A stretch of 64,000 bases of DNA from the NCBI RefSeq assembly GCF_000379605.1, contig NZ_KB902579.1, positions 111 to 64,110 on the forward strand. The letters run 5' to 3'. This document shows positions 45,024-53,794 of the stretch, piece by piece. Each line of letters starts with the position of its first letter. Position 1 is the stretch's first letter. Below the pieces are notes generated by a model. The model had not been told where the DNA came from. It saw only the letters and a program-made list of their open reading frames with translations, and made no database searches. Source of the stretch: Rhizobium giardinii bv. giardinii H152 (lineage in GTDB: Bacteria; Pseudomonadota; Alphaproteobacteria; Rhizobiales; Rhizobiaceae). Made by a program: the position numbers and the translations under genes.

Positions 45024-45776
45024 ATGCCTGCGAAACTCTCGGTAAACCTGAATGCGATCGCCATGCTTCGCAACCGGCGCGATCTTCCCTGGCCATCGGT
45101 GACGGGGCTGGGCCAGATAGCGCTCGAGGCCGGCGCCAGCGGCCTGACGGTGCACCCGCGACCGGACCAGCGGCATATCCGTTTCTCCGACCTCGCCCCG
45201 ATCCGCGCCTTGATCGACGATCTTTATCCGGCGGCCGAGTTCAACATGGAAGGTTTTCCGAACGAGCAGTTTCTCGAACTGGTCGAAGAGCATCAACCCG
45301 AGCAGGTGACGCTGGTCCCCGACGATCCGGCACAGGCGACCTCGGACCACGGCTGGGACTTCCGCAAGAGCCACAACCTGCTCGGCAATGTCGTCGGACG
45401 CCTGAAGAAGAAGGGTTTTCGGGTGTCGTTGTTTGCCGACGGCGACCCGGACATCGAGGCGCTGACGATCGCCAAGGAGACCGGCGCCGACCGGATCGAG
45501 CTTTACACCGGCCCCTATGGCGGCTGCTACGACGAACCCGAGCGGGCTGCCGTGCTGCTGGAGGAACTGGGTCGCACCGCCGACCTTGCAATCGGGCTTG
45601 GTCTCGACGTCAATGCCGGGCACGATCTGACGGTCGCCAACCTGCCGCCGCTGGCGGCGCGCATCTCCAACCTCGCCGAAGTTTCGATCGGCCACGGCCT
45701 GACCGCGGATGCGCTGCAATACGGCATGGCGGAAACCGTCCGCCGCTTCTGCCGCGCCTGCGGCCAGGATGTTTGA
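45024..45776 (+). CDS. pdxJ: Pyridoxine 5'-phosphate synthase
   Basis: 250 aa TIM-barrel enzyme. It condenses 1-deoxyxylulose 5-phosphate with aminoacetone phosphate to pyridoxine phosphate in vitamin B6 synthesis. Conserved blocks are [37 protein letters not shown] (catalytic Glu), [15 protein letters not shown] and [11 protein letters not shown] with [11 protein letters not shown]. Full length. Followed by an unrelated DUF5680 gene after 107 bases. Confidence 0.96.
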   Translation: MPAKLSVNLNAIAMLRNRRDLPWPSVTGLGQIALEAGASGLTVHPRPDQRHIRFSDLAPIRALIDDLYPAAEFNMEGFPNEQFLELVEEHQPEQVTLVPDDPAQATSDHGWDFRKSHNLLGNVVGRLKKKGFRVSLFADGDPDIEALTIAKETGADRIELYTGPYGGCYDEPERAAVLLEELGRTADLAIGLGLDVNAGHDLTVANLPPLAARISNLAEVSIGHGLTADALQYGMAETVRRFCRACGQDV

Positions 45777-45883
45777 GACGCTCCCGCGGTAATCGCATTG
45801 CGTTGGTCGCGTTGGCGACATGTAAGGGCTTGACCAGAGCCGTTGCATTTTGTTCTCTGTATGTTCCAATTGAGGGAATAGAG

Positions 45884-46345
45884 ATGCAGATCGAGCAGCT
45901 AAACGACATCATCGTAAAGGCGAAGGCTTCAACGTATGGTGGGGGTGGAGCTCCTGCGAAATCGAGCAGGGCCGGATCGCGTGACTTGATGTGGTCTGAA
46001 GGCGACTGGAGCTACCTCGACAGCTATTTCGGAGGAACCGATTTCATCGGCCAGGAAACCGTCTGGCTTCGAGGCGAGCCTGTATGGGCGATGAACTACT
46101 ATGGATATATCCGGCTTCCGGAACTGTTAGACGCCCAACACGCGGGGGCGACGATCAAAGCGGCGTTGTCATCGATGTACGCGCAAGGGCGCTTCCTCGG
46201 AGGCTTCGAGTGGTCCGGCGACCATGGCAAATATATCGACAACAGCGTCGGGGACGCCGCCCACTTTCATGGGCGTGAGATTATTGTGGTCGACGGCAAG
46301 ACCGCCTACGCACTCGATTATTTCGGGGGACTGATTAAAGCGTAG
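45884..46345 (+). CDS. DUF5680 domain protein
   Basis: 153 aa from ATG 45884, with GAGGG eight bases upstream. Aromatic-rich: SEGDWSYLDSYFGGTDFIGQETVWLRGEPVWAMNYYGY, later GGFEWSGDHGKYID and DGKTAYALDYFGG. This matches DUF5680, a small globular family of unknown function seen in bacteria and some toxin-like or regulator fusions. No signal peptide. Codon use is slightly less GC-biased than pdxJ, so it may be a later arrival. Confidence 0.75.
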   Translation: MQIEQLNDIIVKAKASTYGGGGAPAKSSRAGSRDLMWSEGDWSYLDSYFGGTDFIGQETVWLRGEPVWAMNYYGYIRLPELLDAQHAGATIKAALSSMYAQGRFLGGFEWSGDHGKYIDNSVGDAAHFHGREIIVVDGKTAYALDYFGGLIKA

Positions 46346-46462
46346 GAGCGAGGCAGGACTTGGCTTCGACACTATCTCACCGACAAGCCGGTCTGCCTAA
46401 ACCGCGCGACACGATCGTCAGTGCCGAGGAGCTGGGCGTGAACCCAGCCCCCCCATCTTTCT

Positions 46463-47350
46463 TTAACCGAGAAGGGCTGGTTTGCTGGCTTCAAGGAAGC
46501 TTTCGAGCGTCGCCAGCTTGTCGCCGGAAAGCGTGCGGGCATCATCGGTGACCAACTCGATGTGGCCCTCGCGTGTGTTGGCATCGAAGGAGACGACGAC
46601 CGGGATGAGGAAATCGGGGAGGCCTGAAGCCTTGAGCCCGCCTGCGAGCTGCTCGTCGGTGACATGCACGACGTCAAGCGGCTTGCCGGTGACCTTCGAC
46701 ACGGTGGCAGCGATTTCGTTGACGGTGTACTTGGTCTCGCCGGTCAGCGTGTAGGTCGCGCTTTCGCTCGCGCCGGAGGCAAGCGCCGCGGCCGTTGCCT
46801 TGGCGATGTCCTTGCGTGCGATATGGGCGAGCTGGCCCTCGCCGGATGCACTGTACCACTTGCCCTCGGCGAGCGCGTGCGGCAGCGCCATGAACAGGTT
46901 TTCCATGTACCAGCCATTGCGCAGGATCGTGTAGGGGATGCCGGTCGCCTTGATCGCGTTTTCCGTGCCGAGATGGTCGGGGGCGAAGGGAATGACCGAG
47001 GTTTCGGGGTTCGGCATCGAGGTGTAGAGAATGTGCTTGGCACCGGCCTTCTGCGCGGCTGCCACCGCTGTCTGGTGCTGGCGCAGGCGCTTGCCGGGTT
47101 CGTCCAGCGCGTCGGTGGAGATGATGAGGATGCGGTCGGCGCCCTTGAAGGCTGCTTCCAGTGAGGCGGCATCGTCGAAACTTGCCGAACGGGTCTGGAC
47201 GCCCTTGGCCGCGTAGTCGGCGAGCTTGGCGGCATCGCGGCTGGTGGCAATGATATTGGCCGGCGAGACCTTGCCGGAGGCGAGGAGTTCATCAAGCACG
47301 AGGCGGCCGAGCTGGCCGGTGGCGCCGGTGACGAGAAGGGTTTCGGACAT
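46463..47350 (-). CDS. NmrA/QorB-like NAD(P)H-binding oxidoreductase
   Basis: 295 aa atypical SDR. Glycine motif VTGATGQLGRLVLDELL at the N-terminus, then HILYTSMPNPETS and YTILRNGWYMENLF, which match QorB-type NAD(P)H:quinone oxidoreductases. It is divergent from an HxlR regulator gene at 47508, the classic arrangement for a quinone-responsive reductase. Substrate not proven. Confidence 0.9.
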   Translation of the reverse strand: MSETLLVTGATGQLGRLVLDELLASGKVSPANIIATSRDAAKLADYAAKGVQTRSASFDDAASLEAAFKGADRILIISTDALDEPGKRLRQHQTAVAAAQKAGAKHILYTSMPNPETSVIPFAPDHLGTENAIKATGIPYTILRNGWYMENLFMALPHALAEGKWYSASGEGQLAHIARKDIAKATAAALASGASESATYTLTGETKYTVNEIAATVSKVTGKPLDVVHVTDEQLAGGLKASGLPDFLIPVVVSFDANTREGHIELVTDDARTLSGDKLATLESFLEASKPALLG

Positions 47351-47507
47351 GGTGCTTCCTTTGTTGTCAAACGGCGCTGCAGCGCGTTGCTGAAGCGTCC
47401 GGTTTGAGATATGGTTCCCAAATGAGACCTTCTCTTAATTCGTTATCGCTGGACGGATGTAAAGGAGGCAGTTTTTTATTTGGTGGTTACGTGAAGGGAA
47501 CCGGCCC

Positions 47508-47915
47508 ATGAACAAAATGGCAGGCAAGACGGTGGGCGAACGGGTGATCGTCGTCATGGGCATGGCTTTTTCCCGCGAGGATTGCCCGGTGCGCGACGTC
47601 ATCGATAATATTGGCGGCAAATGGAACACGCTGATGATCCTGGCGCTGGCCGACGGCCCGATGCGGTTTTCGGCGCTGCGCCGGCTGATCCCCGATATTT
47701 CCCAGCGCATGCTGACCCAGACGCTGCGCGACTTGCAACGCGACGGCTATATCGGCCGCGAGGTCTTTCCGACCCAGCCGCCGAGCGTCGAATACCGGCT
47801 GACGCCGCTGGGGCAGTCCTTCCTCGTGCTTGTCAAAGGGCTGGTCGACTGGTCGAAGGAGCACCACGATGCGATCCGGGCGGCGCGGGCGGAATATGAC
47901 GCGGCGGCTGCGTGA
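47508..47915 (+). CDS. HxlR-family transcriptional regulator
   Basis: 135 aa. The conserved sensor Cys is in [22 protein letters not shown], with winged helix [29 protein letters not shown]. Relatives (QorR, YodB, HypR) sense diamide or quinones through that Cys and repress a divergent reductase, here the QorB-like gene at 46463-47350. It is the second HxlR regulator in this window paired with an oxidoreductase. Confidence 0.92.
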   Translation: MNKMAGKTVGERVIVVMGMAFSREDCPVRDVIDNIGGKWNTLMILALADGPMRFSALRRLIPDISQRMLTQTLRDLQRDGYIGREVFPTQPPSVEYRLTPLGQSFLVLVKGLVDWSKEHHDAIRAARAEYDAAAA

Positions 47916-48000
47916 CGATCTGACCGCGCGGATGCGGCTGGACGGTTCGCGGCCCGGACTGTTACAGATGCCGACAGGGACGACATCTGGATAGGCATTG

Positions 48001-49248
48001 ATGAAACAGCTCGATATCGGCGTGGCGGGAGCGGGAACGGCAGGTCTTGCGGCGGCCCTTTTCCTGTCGCGCGCCGGTCACCGGGTTGAAATTCTCGAAC
48101 GGTTCGAGACGCCGGCGCCTGTCGGGTCCGGGCTGTTGATGCAACCGACGGGGCTGACGGTTCTCAACGCGCTTGGGCTGTTCGATACCATCCATGCGAT
48201 CGGCAGCCGGATCGACCGGCTGCACGGCGCCGATGCCAGCGGGCGGACCGTACTCGACGTGCGCTATGACGCAGCCCCGGGCGGGCGGTACGGCCTTGCG
48301 GTGCAGCGGGCTGCGCTTTTCAACACGTTGCTTGATGCAGCCGTTGCCGACGGCATCCGAATACGCACCGGCATCGATCTTGCCTCAACCGGAATGCGCG
48401 GTGATCGCGCCGTGCTGAGTGATGCCGAAGGTGTGGTTGGCGACTACGATCTGGTGATCGACGCCAGCGGCGCCCGGTCCATGCTGGCTGCCAAGGCCGC
48501 TGCCGCGCCTTCCATTCGCGACCTGACCTATGGCGCATTCTGGGCAACGCTCGACGACCACGGCGCGGCCTACGACAAAAGCGCGCAGTCGCAGCGTTAC
48601 GACAAGGCCAAGGTGATGATCGGCGTGCTGCCGACCGGGCGGATACGGAGGGGTGAGCCGGAGCGGGTGGCTTTCTTCTGGAGCCTGAAGGTTGCCGATG
48701 TCGAAGCCGTCAAGGCAGCCGGGCTCGACCGGTGGAAGGCGATCATCAGCAACTATTGGCGGGACTGCGTGCCGTTTCTCGACCAGATCGAGGATTGGGA
48801 TCAACTGACGCTGGCGCGCTACGCGCACCGGACCGCGTTGCCGCCCTTTTCGGACCGGCTGGTTTTCATTGGCGACAGCGCCCATTCGACCAGCCCGCAA
48901 TTGGGGCAGGGGGCAAATATGGCGCTGCTCGATGCCGCAGCGCTCAGCCATGCGCTGGCGCGCTGTGCCGATATACCATCGGCGCTTGCGGCCTATGCCC
49001 GGGCGCGCCGCAATCACGTGCGGTTGTTCCAGTTGCTGTCGCTCGCTTTCACACCCTTCTACCAGTCGGACTCGACCGCCATTGCCTGGGTGCGCGACCG
49101 GCTGGTTTCCACCGTCGCCAAAATCCCGCCGATGCCCGGGCTGCTCGCGTCGATCGTGGCCGGCACGGTGCTCGATCCCTTCGAGCCTGCCGGCCTGACC
49201 GAATGCAAGTGGCAAGAGGACCTCAGCCTGCTCCGCGGCATGGCGTAG
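48001..49248 (+). CDS. FAD-dependent monooxygenase
   Basis: 415 aa, PHBH-fold flavoprotein. The FAD motif is GVAGAGTAGLAAALFLSRAG, with the second conserved block VFIGDSAHSTSPQLGQGANMALLDAAAL. Such enzymes hydroxylate aromatic compounds or related ring substrates with NAD(P)H and oxygen. The ATG at 48001 is preferred to the TTG just before it. It lies 85 bases after the HxlR gene in the same direction, so could be its second target. Substrate unknown. Confidence 0.9.
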   Translation: MKQLDIGVAGAGTAGLAAALFLSRAGHRVEILERFETPAPVGSGLLMQPTGLTVLNALGLFDTIHAIGSRIDRLHGADASGRTVLDVRYDAAPGGRYGLAVQRAALFNTLLDAAVADGIRIRTGIDLASTGMRGDRAVLSDAEGVVGDYDLVIDASGARSMLAAKAAAAPSIRDLTYGAFWATLDDHGAAYDKSAQSQRYDKAKVMIGVLPTGRIRRGEPERVAFFWSLKVADVEAVKAAGLDRWKAIISNYWRDCVPFLDQIEDWDQLTLARYAHRTALPPFSDRLVFIGDSAHSTSPQLGQGANMALLDAAALSHALARCADIPSALAAYARARRNHVRLFQLLSLAFTPFYQSDSTAIAWVRDRLVSTVAKIPPMPGLLASIVAGTVLDPFEPAGLTECKWQEDLSLLRGMA

Positions 49249-49262
49249 GATCACCGCGGCGG

Positions 49263-50204
49263 TCAGAGACTGAGCTGCCACGTCTGGCCGTTCAGATCCT
49301 TTCCGAAGCTGTGATGGCGTTCCTCGGAGACAAGGACGAAGCCTTCCGCCTGGTAGATCCTGCGGGCGCTGACGAGAATGTCGTTGGTCCACAACGTCAG
49401 TGTTTTGTAGCCGGCCTCGCGGGCAAAGGCGATGCACTGGCGAACCAGCGCCAGGCCAATGCCAAGGCCGCGGGCAAACGGCTCGACATAGAGCAGCCGC
49501 AGCTTGGCCGTGCCGCCGCCTGCGTCGACCAGGAACACGGAGCCGGCGATCTCGCCACCTGCTTCCGCGATCCAGCAGAACTCGCGGCCGGCTTTGAAAT
49601 GATTGATGAAATCGCCGGCGATCTGCAGGATTAGCCCTTCATATTCGCCGTTCCAGCCATATTCCTCGGCATAGAGTTTCGTCTGGCGGCCGAGAACCCA
49701 ACTGATGTCGCCGGGCTGGTGCGCCCGAAGCGTGAAGTTGCTGGCGGAGGGGGCCGAAAGCAGCGTCTCGATCCGCCCCATGGCCGTGGCGATCATCTCC
49801 TGCTGTGCGGCATTGAGCGGCGAGAGCATGGCCGCGATCTCCTCGCGGGAGCGGACGGCAAGGGCGCGCGCCTGCGACACACCCTCGGCAGTCAGCTCAA
49901 GCAACTGGCTGCGCTGGTCCTGCGGGTCCGGGCGCGTGGTCAGGAGCCCGTCACCGCGAAATTTTTTCAGGATGCGGCTGAGATAAGCGGGGTCGAGATG
50001 CAGCTCCTCGATCAACTTTTTTGCCGGCAGACCGGGGCGGGCTGCCAGTTCGTAGATGATGCGCGCTTCGGTCAGCGTAAACCGGCTGTCGAGGAAGGCG
50101 CGCCCGAGCAGGCCGAGCTGATTGGTGTAGAAGCGGTTGAAGGCCCGCAAGGTCTCGATACGGTCGGCCGGCTGCGGTTCATGCACGGTTGCGAGTGTAT
50201 TCAT
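49263..50204 (-). CDS. MarR regulator - GNAT acetyltransferase fusion
   Basis: 313 aa. Residues of about 15-150 form a MarR winged helix (FTLTEARIIYELAARPGLPAKKLIEELHLDPAYLSRILKKF, DPQDQRSQLLELT). About 160-313 form a GNAT domain (LRLLYVEPFARGLGIGLALVRQCIAFAREAGYKTLTLWTN). This fusion is a known bifunctional class; how the acetyltransferase serves the regulator is unclear. The ATG at 50204 has GGGAG nine bases before it. A 25-base palindrome lies 28 bases upstream, a likely self-operator. Confidence 0.92.
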   Translation of the reverse strand: MNTLATVHEPQPADRIETLRAFNRFYTNQLGLLGRAFLDSRFTLTEARIIYELAARPGLPAKKLIEELHLDPAYLSRILKKFRGDGLLTTRPDPQDQRSQLLELTAEGVSQARALAVRSREEIAAMLSPLNAAQQEMIATAMGRIETLLSAPSASNFTLRAHQPGDISWVLGRQTKLYAEEYGWNGEYEGLILQIAGDFINHFKAGREFCWIAEAGGEIAGSVFLVDAGGGTAKLRLLYVEPFARGLGIGLALVRQCIAFAREAGYKTLTLWTNDILVSARRIYQAEGFVLVSEERHHSFGKDLNGQTWQLSL

Positions 50205-50232
50205 GGCAATCTCCCTGCTGGAGACTGCCATT

Positions 50233-50257
50233 ATTTAGTTGACTGAGTCAAATAAAT
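50233..50257. promoter_or_regulatory. MarR-type operator palindrome
   Basis: Arms ATTTAGTTGACT (50233-50244) and AGTCAAATAAAT (50246-50257) flank a central G and match at 11 of 12 positions. The TTGACT-N-AGTCAA core is typical of MarR-family sites. It lies upstream of the MarR-GNAT gene and after the stop-proximal side of the racemase gene, so it most likely serves autoregulation. Confidence 0.65.
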
Positions 50258-50270
50258 TGCGCGCGGGAGG

Positions 50271-50990
50271 TCAGGCCGCCTGTTGGCCGAGTTGCGACAG
50301 ACCCTTCAGCGCAAACGCGACGGCTGCTTCGGCATGGATCGCGGTGGAATCAAAGCCGGGCAGGGGCAGGCTGTGCGGGTCGAGGATCAGGCAGATCTCG
50401 GTACAGCCGAGGATGATCGCGTCGGCTCCCTCACTCTTGGCGCGCTCGATGACCGTCATCAGCGCCTGACGCGAGGCGTCGAGCACGGCGCCGGCGCAGA
50501 GTTCGTTGAAGATGATGTCGTGAACGAGGGTGCGGTCCTCGGCATTCGGAACCATGACGTCGAGGTCGTGGGTTGCCATGCGGCCGGTATAGAAGCCGTG
50601 CTCCATCGTGTAGCGCGTGGCAAGCAGCAGCGGGCGCTTGATGCCTGCGGCTTTCATCGATGCAGCGGTTTCGTCGATGATGTTGATCAACGGAACCGAG
50701 ATCGACGACTGAACCGCATCGGCAATCAGGTGCATCGTGTTGGTGCAGATCAGCACGCAGGAGGCGCCAGCGGCCTCGAGGCGCTGTGCGACCTCGCAGA
50801 GGCGCTTGGCGGCATCATCCCAGCGGCCGGCCTTCTGCAGGTCGACGATGCTCTGGAAATCGACCGAATGCAGCATGACTTCGGCAGAATGCAGCCCGCC
50901 GAGGCGTTCGCGCACGGCTTCGTTGATCATGCGGTAATAGACTGCCGAGCTTTCAAAGCTCATTCCACCGATGAGGCCGATCTTGTGCAT
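50271..50990 (-). CDS. Aspartate/glutamate racemase family protein
   Basis: 239 aa from ATG 50990. It begins MHKIGLIGGMSFESSAVYYR, and the two catalytic cysteines are in LICTNTMHLIADAV and IILGCTEICLIL. This is the YgeA-like/aspartate racemase branch, cofactor-independent. The divergent Lrp gene starts 174 bases upstream, and Lrp regulators commonly control neighbouring amino acid enzymes. Confidence 0.92.
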   Translation of the reverse strand: MHKIGLIGGMSFESSAVYYRMINEAVRERLGGLHSAEVMLHSVDFQSIVDLQKAGRWDDAAKRLCEVAQRLEAAGASCVLICTNTMHLIADAVQSSISVPLINIIDETAASMKAAGIKRPLLLATRYTMEHGFYTGRMATHDLDVMVPNAEDRTLVHDIIFNELCAGAVLDASRQALMTVIERAKSEGADAIILGCTEICLILDPHSLPLPGFDSTAIHAEAAVAFALKGLSQLGQQAA

Positions 50991-51082
50991 GAGGCTGTTC
51001 CTGTCCTGCCTTGTTTTCCGATGAAGGAATTGTCGCCGAGAGCGTGCGGAAAGTGTTCGCTTTATTGCGTGACATCGCGACC

Positions 51083-51125
51083 ATTTGCGCGTATTTTTCG
51101 CGTAGTTTTCCGATATCGCGCAAAT
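51083..51125. promoter_or_regulatory. Inverted repeat in the racemase / Lrp gap
   Basis: Perfect 9-base arms ATTTGCGCG (51083-51091) and CGCGCAAAT (51117-51125) are 25 bases apart, centred between the divergent genes. Spacing of about three helical turns suits a wrapped Lrp-type octamer. Regulator assignment is by position. Confidence 0.5.
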
Positions 51126-51163
51126 TAATGTTGCGTGCGTCGGATGAGTCGGGAGAGCGCGGC

Positions 51164-51628
51164 GTGCTGGACGAAAGAGACCGGAAGATCCTGTCATTGC
51201 TGCAGGAGGATGCGCGCCTGTCCGTCGGCGACCTCGCCGAAAGGGTAAGCCTGTCGCTTTCCGCCTGCTCGCGGCGCATTCAGCGGCTGGAGGAGGCCGG
51301 CTATGTCGCCCGCCGGATCGCGGTGCTCAGTCGCGACCTAATGGGTGTTCCGACAACCGTCTTCGCCCTCATCAAGACCGCCCACCATTCCGACGACTGG
51401 ATAGACATCTTCCGCAAGGTGATCGCGGATATTCCCGAGATCGTCGAGGCGCACCGGCTGACCGGCAATTACGACTACATTTTGAAGGTCGTGCTGCCGC
51501 GGGTCGAGCACTATGACGTGATCTACAAGCAGATCGTCCGCAAGGTGGAACTGTTCGACGTGTCCGCCTCGATCTCGATGGAGGTGCTGAAGAGCGGAAT
51601 GGCGGTGCCGGTGGATTATGCGCGGTAG
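51164..51628 (+). CDS. Lrp/AsnC-family transcriptional regulator
   Basis: 154 aa from the GTG at 51164 with GGGAGAG upstream; an ATG at 51128 in frame is less likely since family proteins start at LDERDRKILSLLQEDARL. HTH is SVGDLAERVSLSLSACSRRIQRLEEAGY; the RAM ligand-binding domain follows with EIVEAHRLTGNYDYILKV. Divergent from the racemase-like gene and probably its regulator. Confidence 0.92.
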   Translation: MLDERDRKILSLLQEDARLSVGDLAERVSLSLSACSRRIQRLEEAGYVARRIAVLSRDLMGVPTTVFALIKTAHHSDDWIDIFRKVIADIPEIVEAHRLTGNYDYILKVVLPRVEHYDVIYKQIVRKVELFDVSASISMEVLKSGMAVPVDYAR

Positions 51629-51647
51629 GGCGAGTGCCGCTTCGGCC

Positions 51648-52706
51648 TCAAGGAATGATGCGCTGTTCCCGCATCTCGCTGAAGACCGACAGGAACATCT
51701 CGTCGGTCCGCAAATAGTCATGGAATCCCAGTCTGCGCGCCTTGGTACCGTCGGCGAAGAAGTCGTAATCCCAGCCGAACACCGCGTCGCCGAAACTCCA
51801 GGAGGAAACGGCTTCATAAGAATGGTCGGCGAGGTTGTACTTTTCCTTCATCTCCTTCCAGAGCCGGGCCTTGTCCGCCATCACGACGTTGAGCGACATC
51901 GGGAGAGGAGCGGCGGTTTCCACCTCGAAGAAGCGGGCGATCTTCGGCCACATCTCGTTCCACCGAAAGAGATCCCCGTTGGTGATATTGAAGGCCTGAT
52001 TAGCGCATTGCGAATTGGTGGCGGCCCAGACGGTGGCCCTGGCCAGAAGGCCGGCATCGGTCATTTCGAGCAGCGCGTCGTAGGCGCCCGGTTTGCCGGG
52101 AAAGCGCAGGGGCAGGCCGAGTTCCTTCGACATCGCAGCATAAAGGCCAATCACCATGGCAAGGTTCATCGGATTGCCGGTGGCGACGCCGATGACGACG
52201 GAAGGACGCAGGGCCGACCAGGTCCATGATTTGCCCTGTTGCCTGTGCTGCAGGAACGCCTGCTGGTCCATATTGAATTCGGGCGGCATATGGTTGTCTT
52301 CGTTTTCGCGGGCCGGTGTCTTGAACGGCCCGAGATGCGCCCCGTAGACCTTGTAGCCTTGCATCAGGCTGACATGCTCAAGGTTCGGTGCCACACGCTC
52401 AATGGCAGTGACGACATTCACCAGCATGGCCAAATTGGGCTCGACCAATTCGGCCCAGGTGGGGCGGTCCTGATAAGCGGCGTAGAAAATGTGAGTCACT
52501 TCAGTGAGATCGCCAAGTTTCCTCGTGCAATCGGCAGGGTCGAGCAGATCAACCGCGATGTGCCGGATTTTCGGCGTAGCAGTGCCGCCACGTCGCGAGA
52601 GACCGATGATCGACCAGTCGTCGAGCGTTTCGATATGGCGGGCGAGGTTGCCTCCGATGACGCCCTGGGCGCCGACGATGAGTGCGGTTTTGTGCTGGTC
52701 ACGCAT
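51648..52706 (-). CDS. PRISE-like SDR (progesterone 5-beta-reductase/iridoid synthase-like)
   Basis: 352 aa from ATG 52706 (AGGAG upstream). Cofactor motif VGAQGVIGGNLARHIETL and a long SDR body with LMQGYKVYGAHLGPFKTPARE and PPEFNMDQQAFL, which match the PRISE family of enone 1,4-reductases known from plants and some bacteria. The Lys in QGYKVYG and a downstream aromatic are the expected catalytic residues. Divergent from a LysR gene with a palindromic site between; probably induced by its substrate. Confidence 0.85.
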   Translation of the reverse strand: MRDQHKTALIVGAQGVIGGNLARHIETLDDWSIIGLSRRGGTATPKIRHIAVDLLDPADCTRKLGDLTEVTHIFYAAYQDRPTWAELVEPNLAMLVNVVTAIERVAPNLEHVSLMQGYKVYGAHLGPFKTPARENEDNHMPPEFNMDQQAFLQHRQQGKSWTWSALRPSVVIGVATGNPMNLAMVIGLYAAMSKELGLPLRFPGKPGAYDALLEMTDAGLLARATVWAATNSQCANQAFNITNGDLFRWNEMWPKIARFFEVETAAPLPMSLNVVMADKARLWKEMKEKYNLADHSYEAVSSWSFGDAVFGWDYDFFADGTKARRLGFHDYLRTDEMFLSVFSEMREQRIIP

Positions 52707-52783
52707 GACGATCTCCTGTGTCCTGATGGAGGAGATATGGACGCGGCGCGGTTTCGGAACTAGACAGCGGATAAGCACAGGAC

Positions 52784-52802
52784 TTGTGAGGTGAAGTCAC
52801 AA
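52784..52802. promoter_or_regulatory. LysR-type operator
   Basis: Perfect arms TTGTGA (52784-52789) and TCACAA (52797-52802) with a 7-base spacer contain the T-N11-A pattern (T52787, A52799). The right arm overlaps the LysR start codon, a position that suits autorepression and control of the divergent PRISE-like gene. Confidence 0.6.
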
Positions 52803-53707
52803 TGGCGCGGCTGGACGTCAATCGATCGGGTGAGATGGAAGTGTTCGTGCGAGTCGTCGATCTCGGCGGCTTTTCTGCCGCCGCTCGCCACTTCACCATG
52901 ACGCCGTCGGCGGTCAGCAAACTGGTCTCGCGGCTGGAGGCGCGACTGAACGCGCGGCTTGTCAACCGTTCGACCCGCAAGCTGCAACTGACGCCGGAAG
53001 GCTGCCGTTACTATGAGCATGGCGTGCGGGTCTTGGCCAATCTCGACGAGGCCGAAGGCGCCGCGGCCCTGGCCAACAATCCGAGCGGGCTGGTTCGTGT
53101 CAGCTGCAACATTCCCTTCGGGCGGCATATCCTGTTGCCGGTGCTTGCGGACTTCATGGCGCTTTATCCAGATGTGTCACTGGACCTGTCGTTGACTGAT
53201 AGTGTCGTCGATCTCCTGGAAGACCGCGCAGATGTGGCCGTTCGGGCGGGCCCCCTGAAAAGTTCGGCGTTGATGGCGCGCAAGCTCGGAACGGTGAAAA
53301 TGCACATCGCCGCGGCACCCGGCTATATCGAGCGCAGGGGTGCCCCGCACCATCCCGACGACCTGCAGAAACACAATCTTCTCGGGCCTAGTTACGTCCG
53401 CACAGCCGGCGGATGGCCTTTTGTTGCGGGCGGCGTCTACATGACGATCAGGCCGGCGGGCAACATCCGGGCGAGCGACGGCGAAGCCTTGCGTGAGCTT
53501 GCGCTTGCCGGGGCAGGGCTGGCACGTCTTGCCGACTTCCAGGTGCGGGAGGATTTCGCCCGCGGAGCATTGACGCCTGTGCTCGAGGCCTTCACCGCGA
53601 CGGACAGCGAAGAGGTGCATGCGGTGTTTCTCGGCCAGGGCGGCCATATCCCGGCCCGGGTGCGGGTGTTTCTCGACTTCCTCTCCGCCCGCTGCCGGAT
53701 CGGCTGA
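52802..53707 (+). CDS. LysR-family transcriptional regulator
   Basis: 301 aa, usual length. N-terminal winged HTH (MEVFVRVVDLGGFSAAARHFTMTPSAVSKLVSRLEARLNARL) and a periplasmic-binding-like effector domain (LVRVSCNIPFGRHILLPVLADF, DVAVRAGPLKSS). It belongs to the DsdC/CrgA-type branch that often controls an adjacent divergent oxidoreductase, here the PRISE-like gene. The AGGTG ribosome site is inside the palindrome spacer. Confidence 0.93.
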   Translation: MARLDVNRSGEMEVFVRVVDLGGFSAAARHFTMTPSAVSKLVSRLEARLNARLVNRSTRKLQLTPEGCRYYEHGVRVLANLDEAEGAAALANNPSGLVRVSCNIPFGRHILLPVLADFMALYPDVSLDLSLTDSVVDLLEDRADVAVRAGPLKSSALMARKLGTVKMHIAAAPGYIERRGAPHHPDDLQKHNLLGPSYVRTAGGWPFVAGGVYMTIRPAGNIRASDGEALRELALAGAGLARLADFQVREDFARGALTPVLEAFTATDSEEVHAVFLGQGGHIPARVRVFLDFLSARCRIG

Positions 53708-53794
53708 GGTCTTTCAACAGGGCAGCCATTCCGACAGAGCAGTTGTGTCAGGCCAACGGAGCGTGGACACTGCCGTGCAAAACGGAGATTGTGC

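Noticed and set aside
46431-46448. GCTGGG/CCCAGC hairpin after the DUF5680 gene
   Set aside because: Followed by C residues rather than T on the plus strand and no T-run on the minus strand; too weak to call a terminator.
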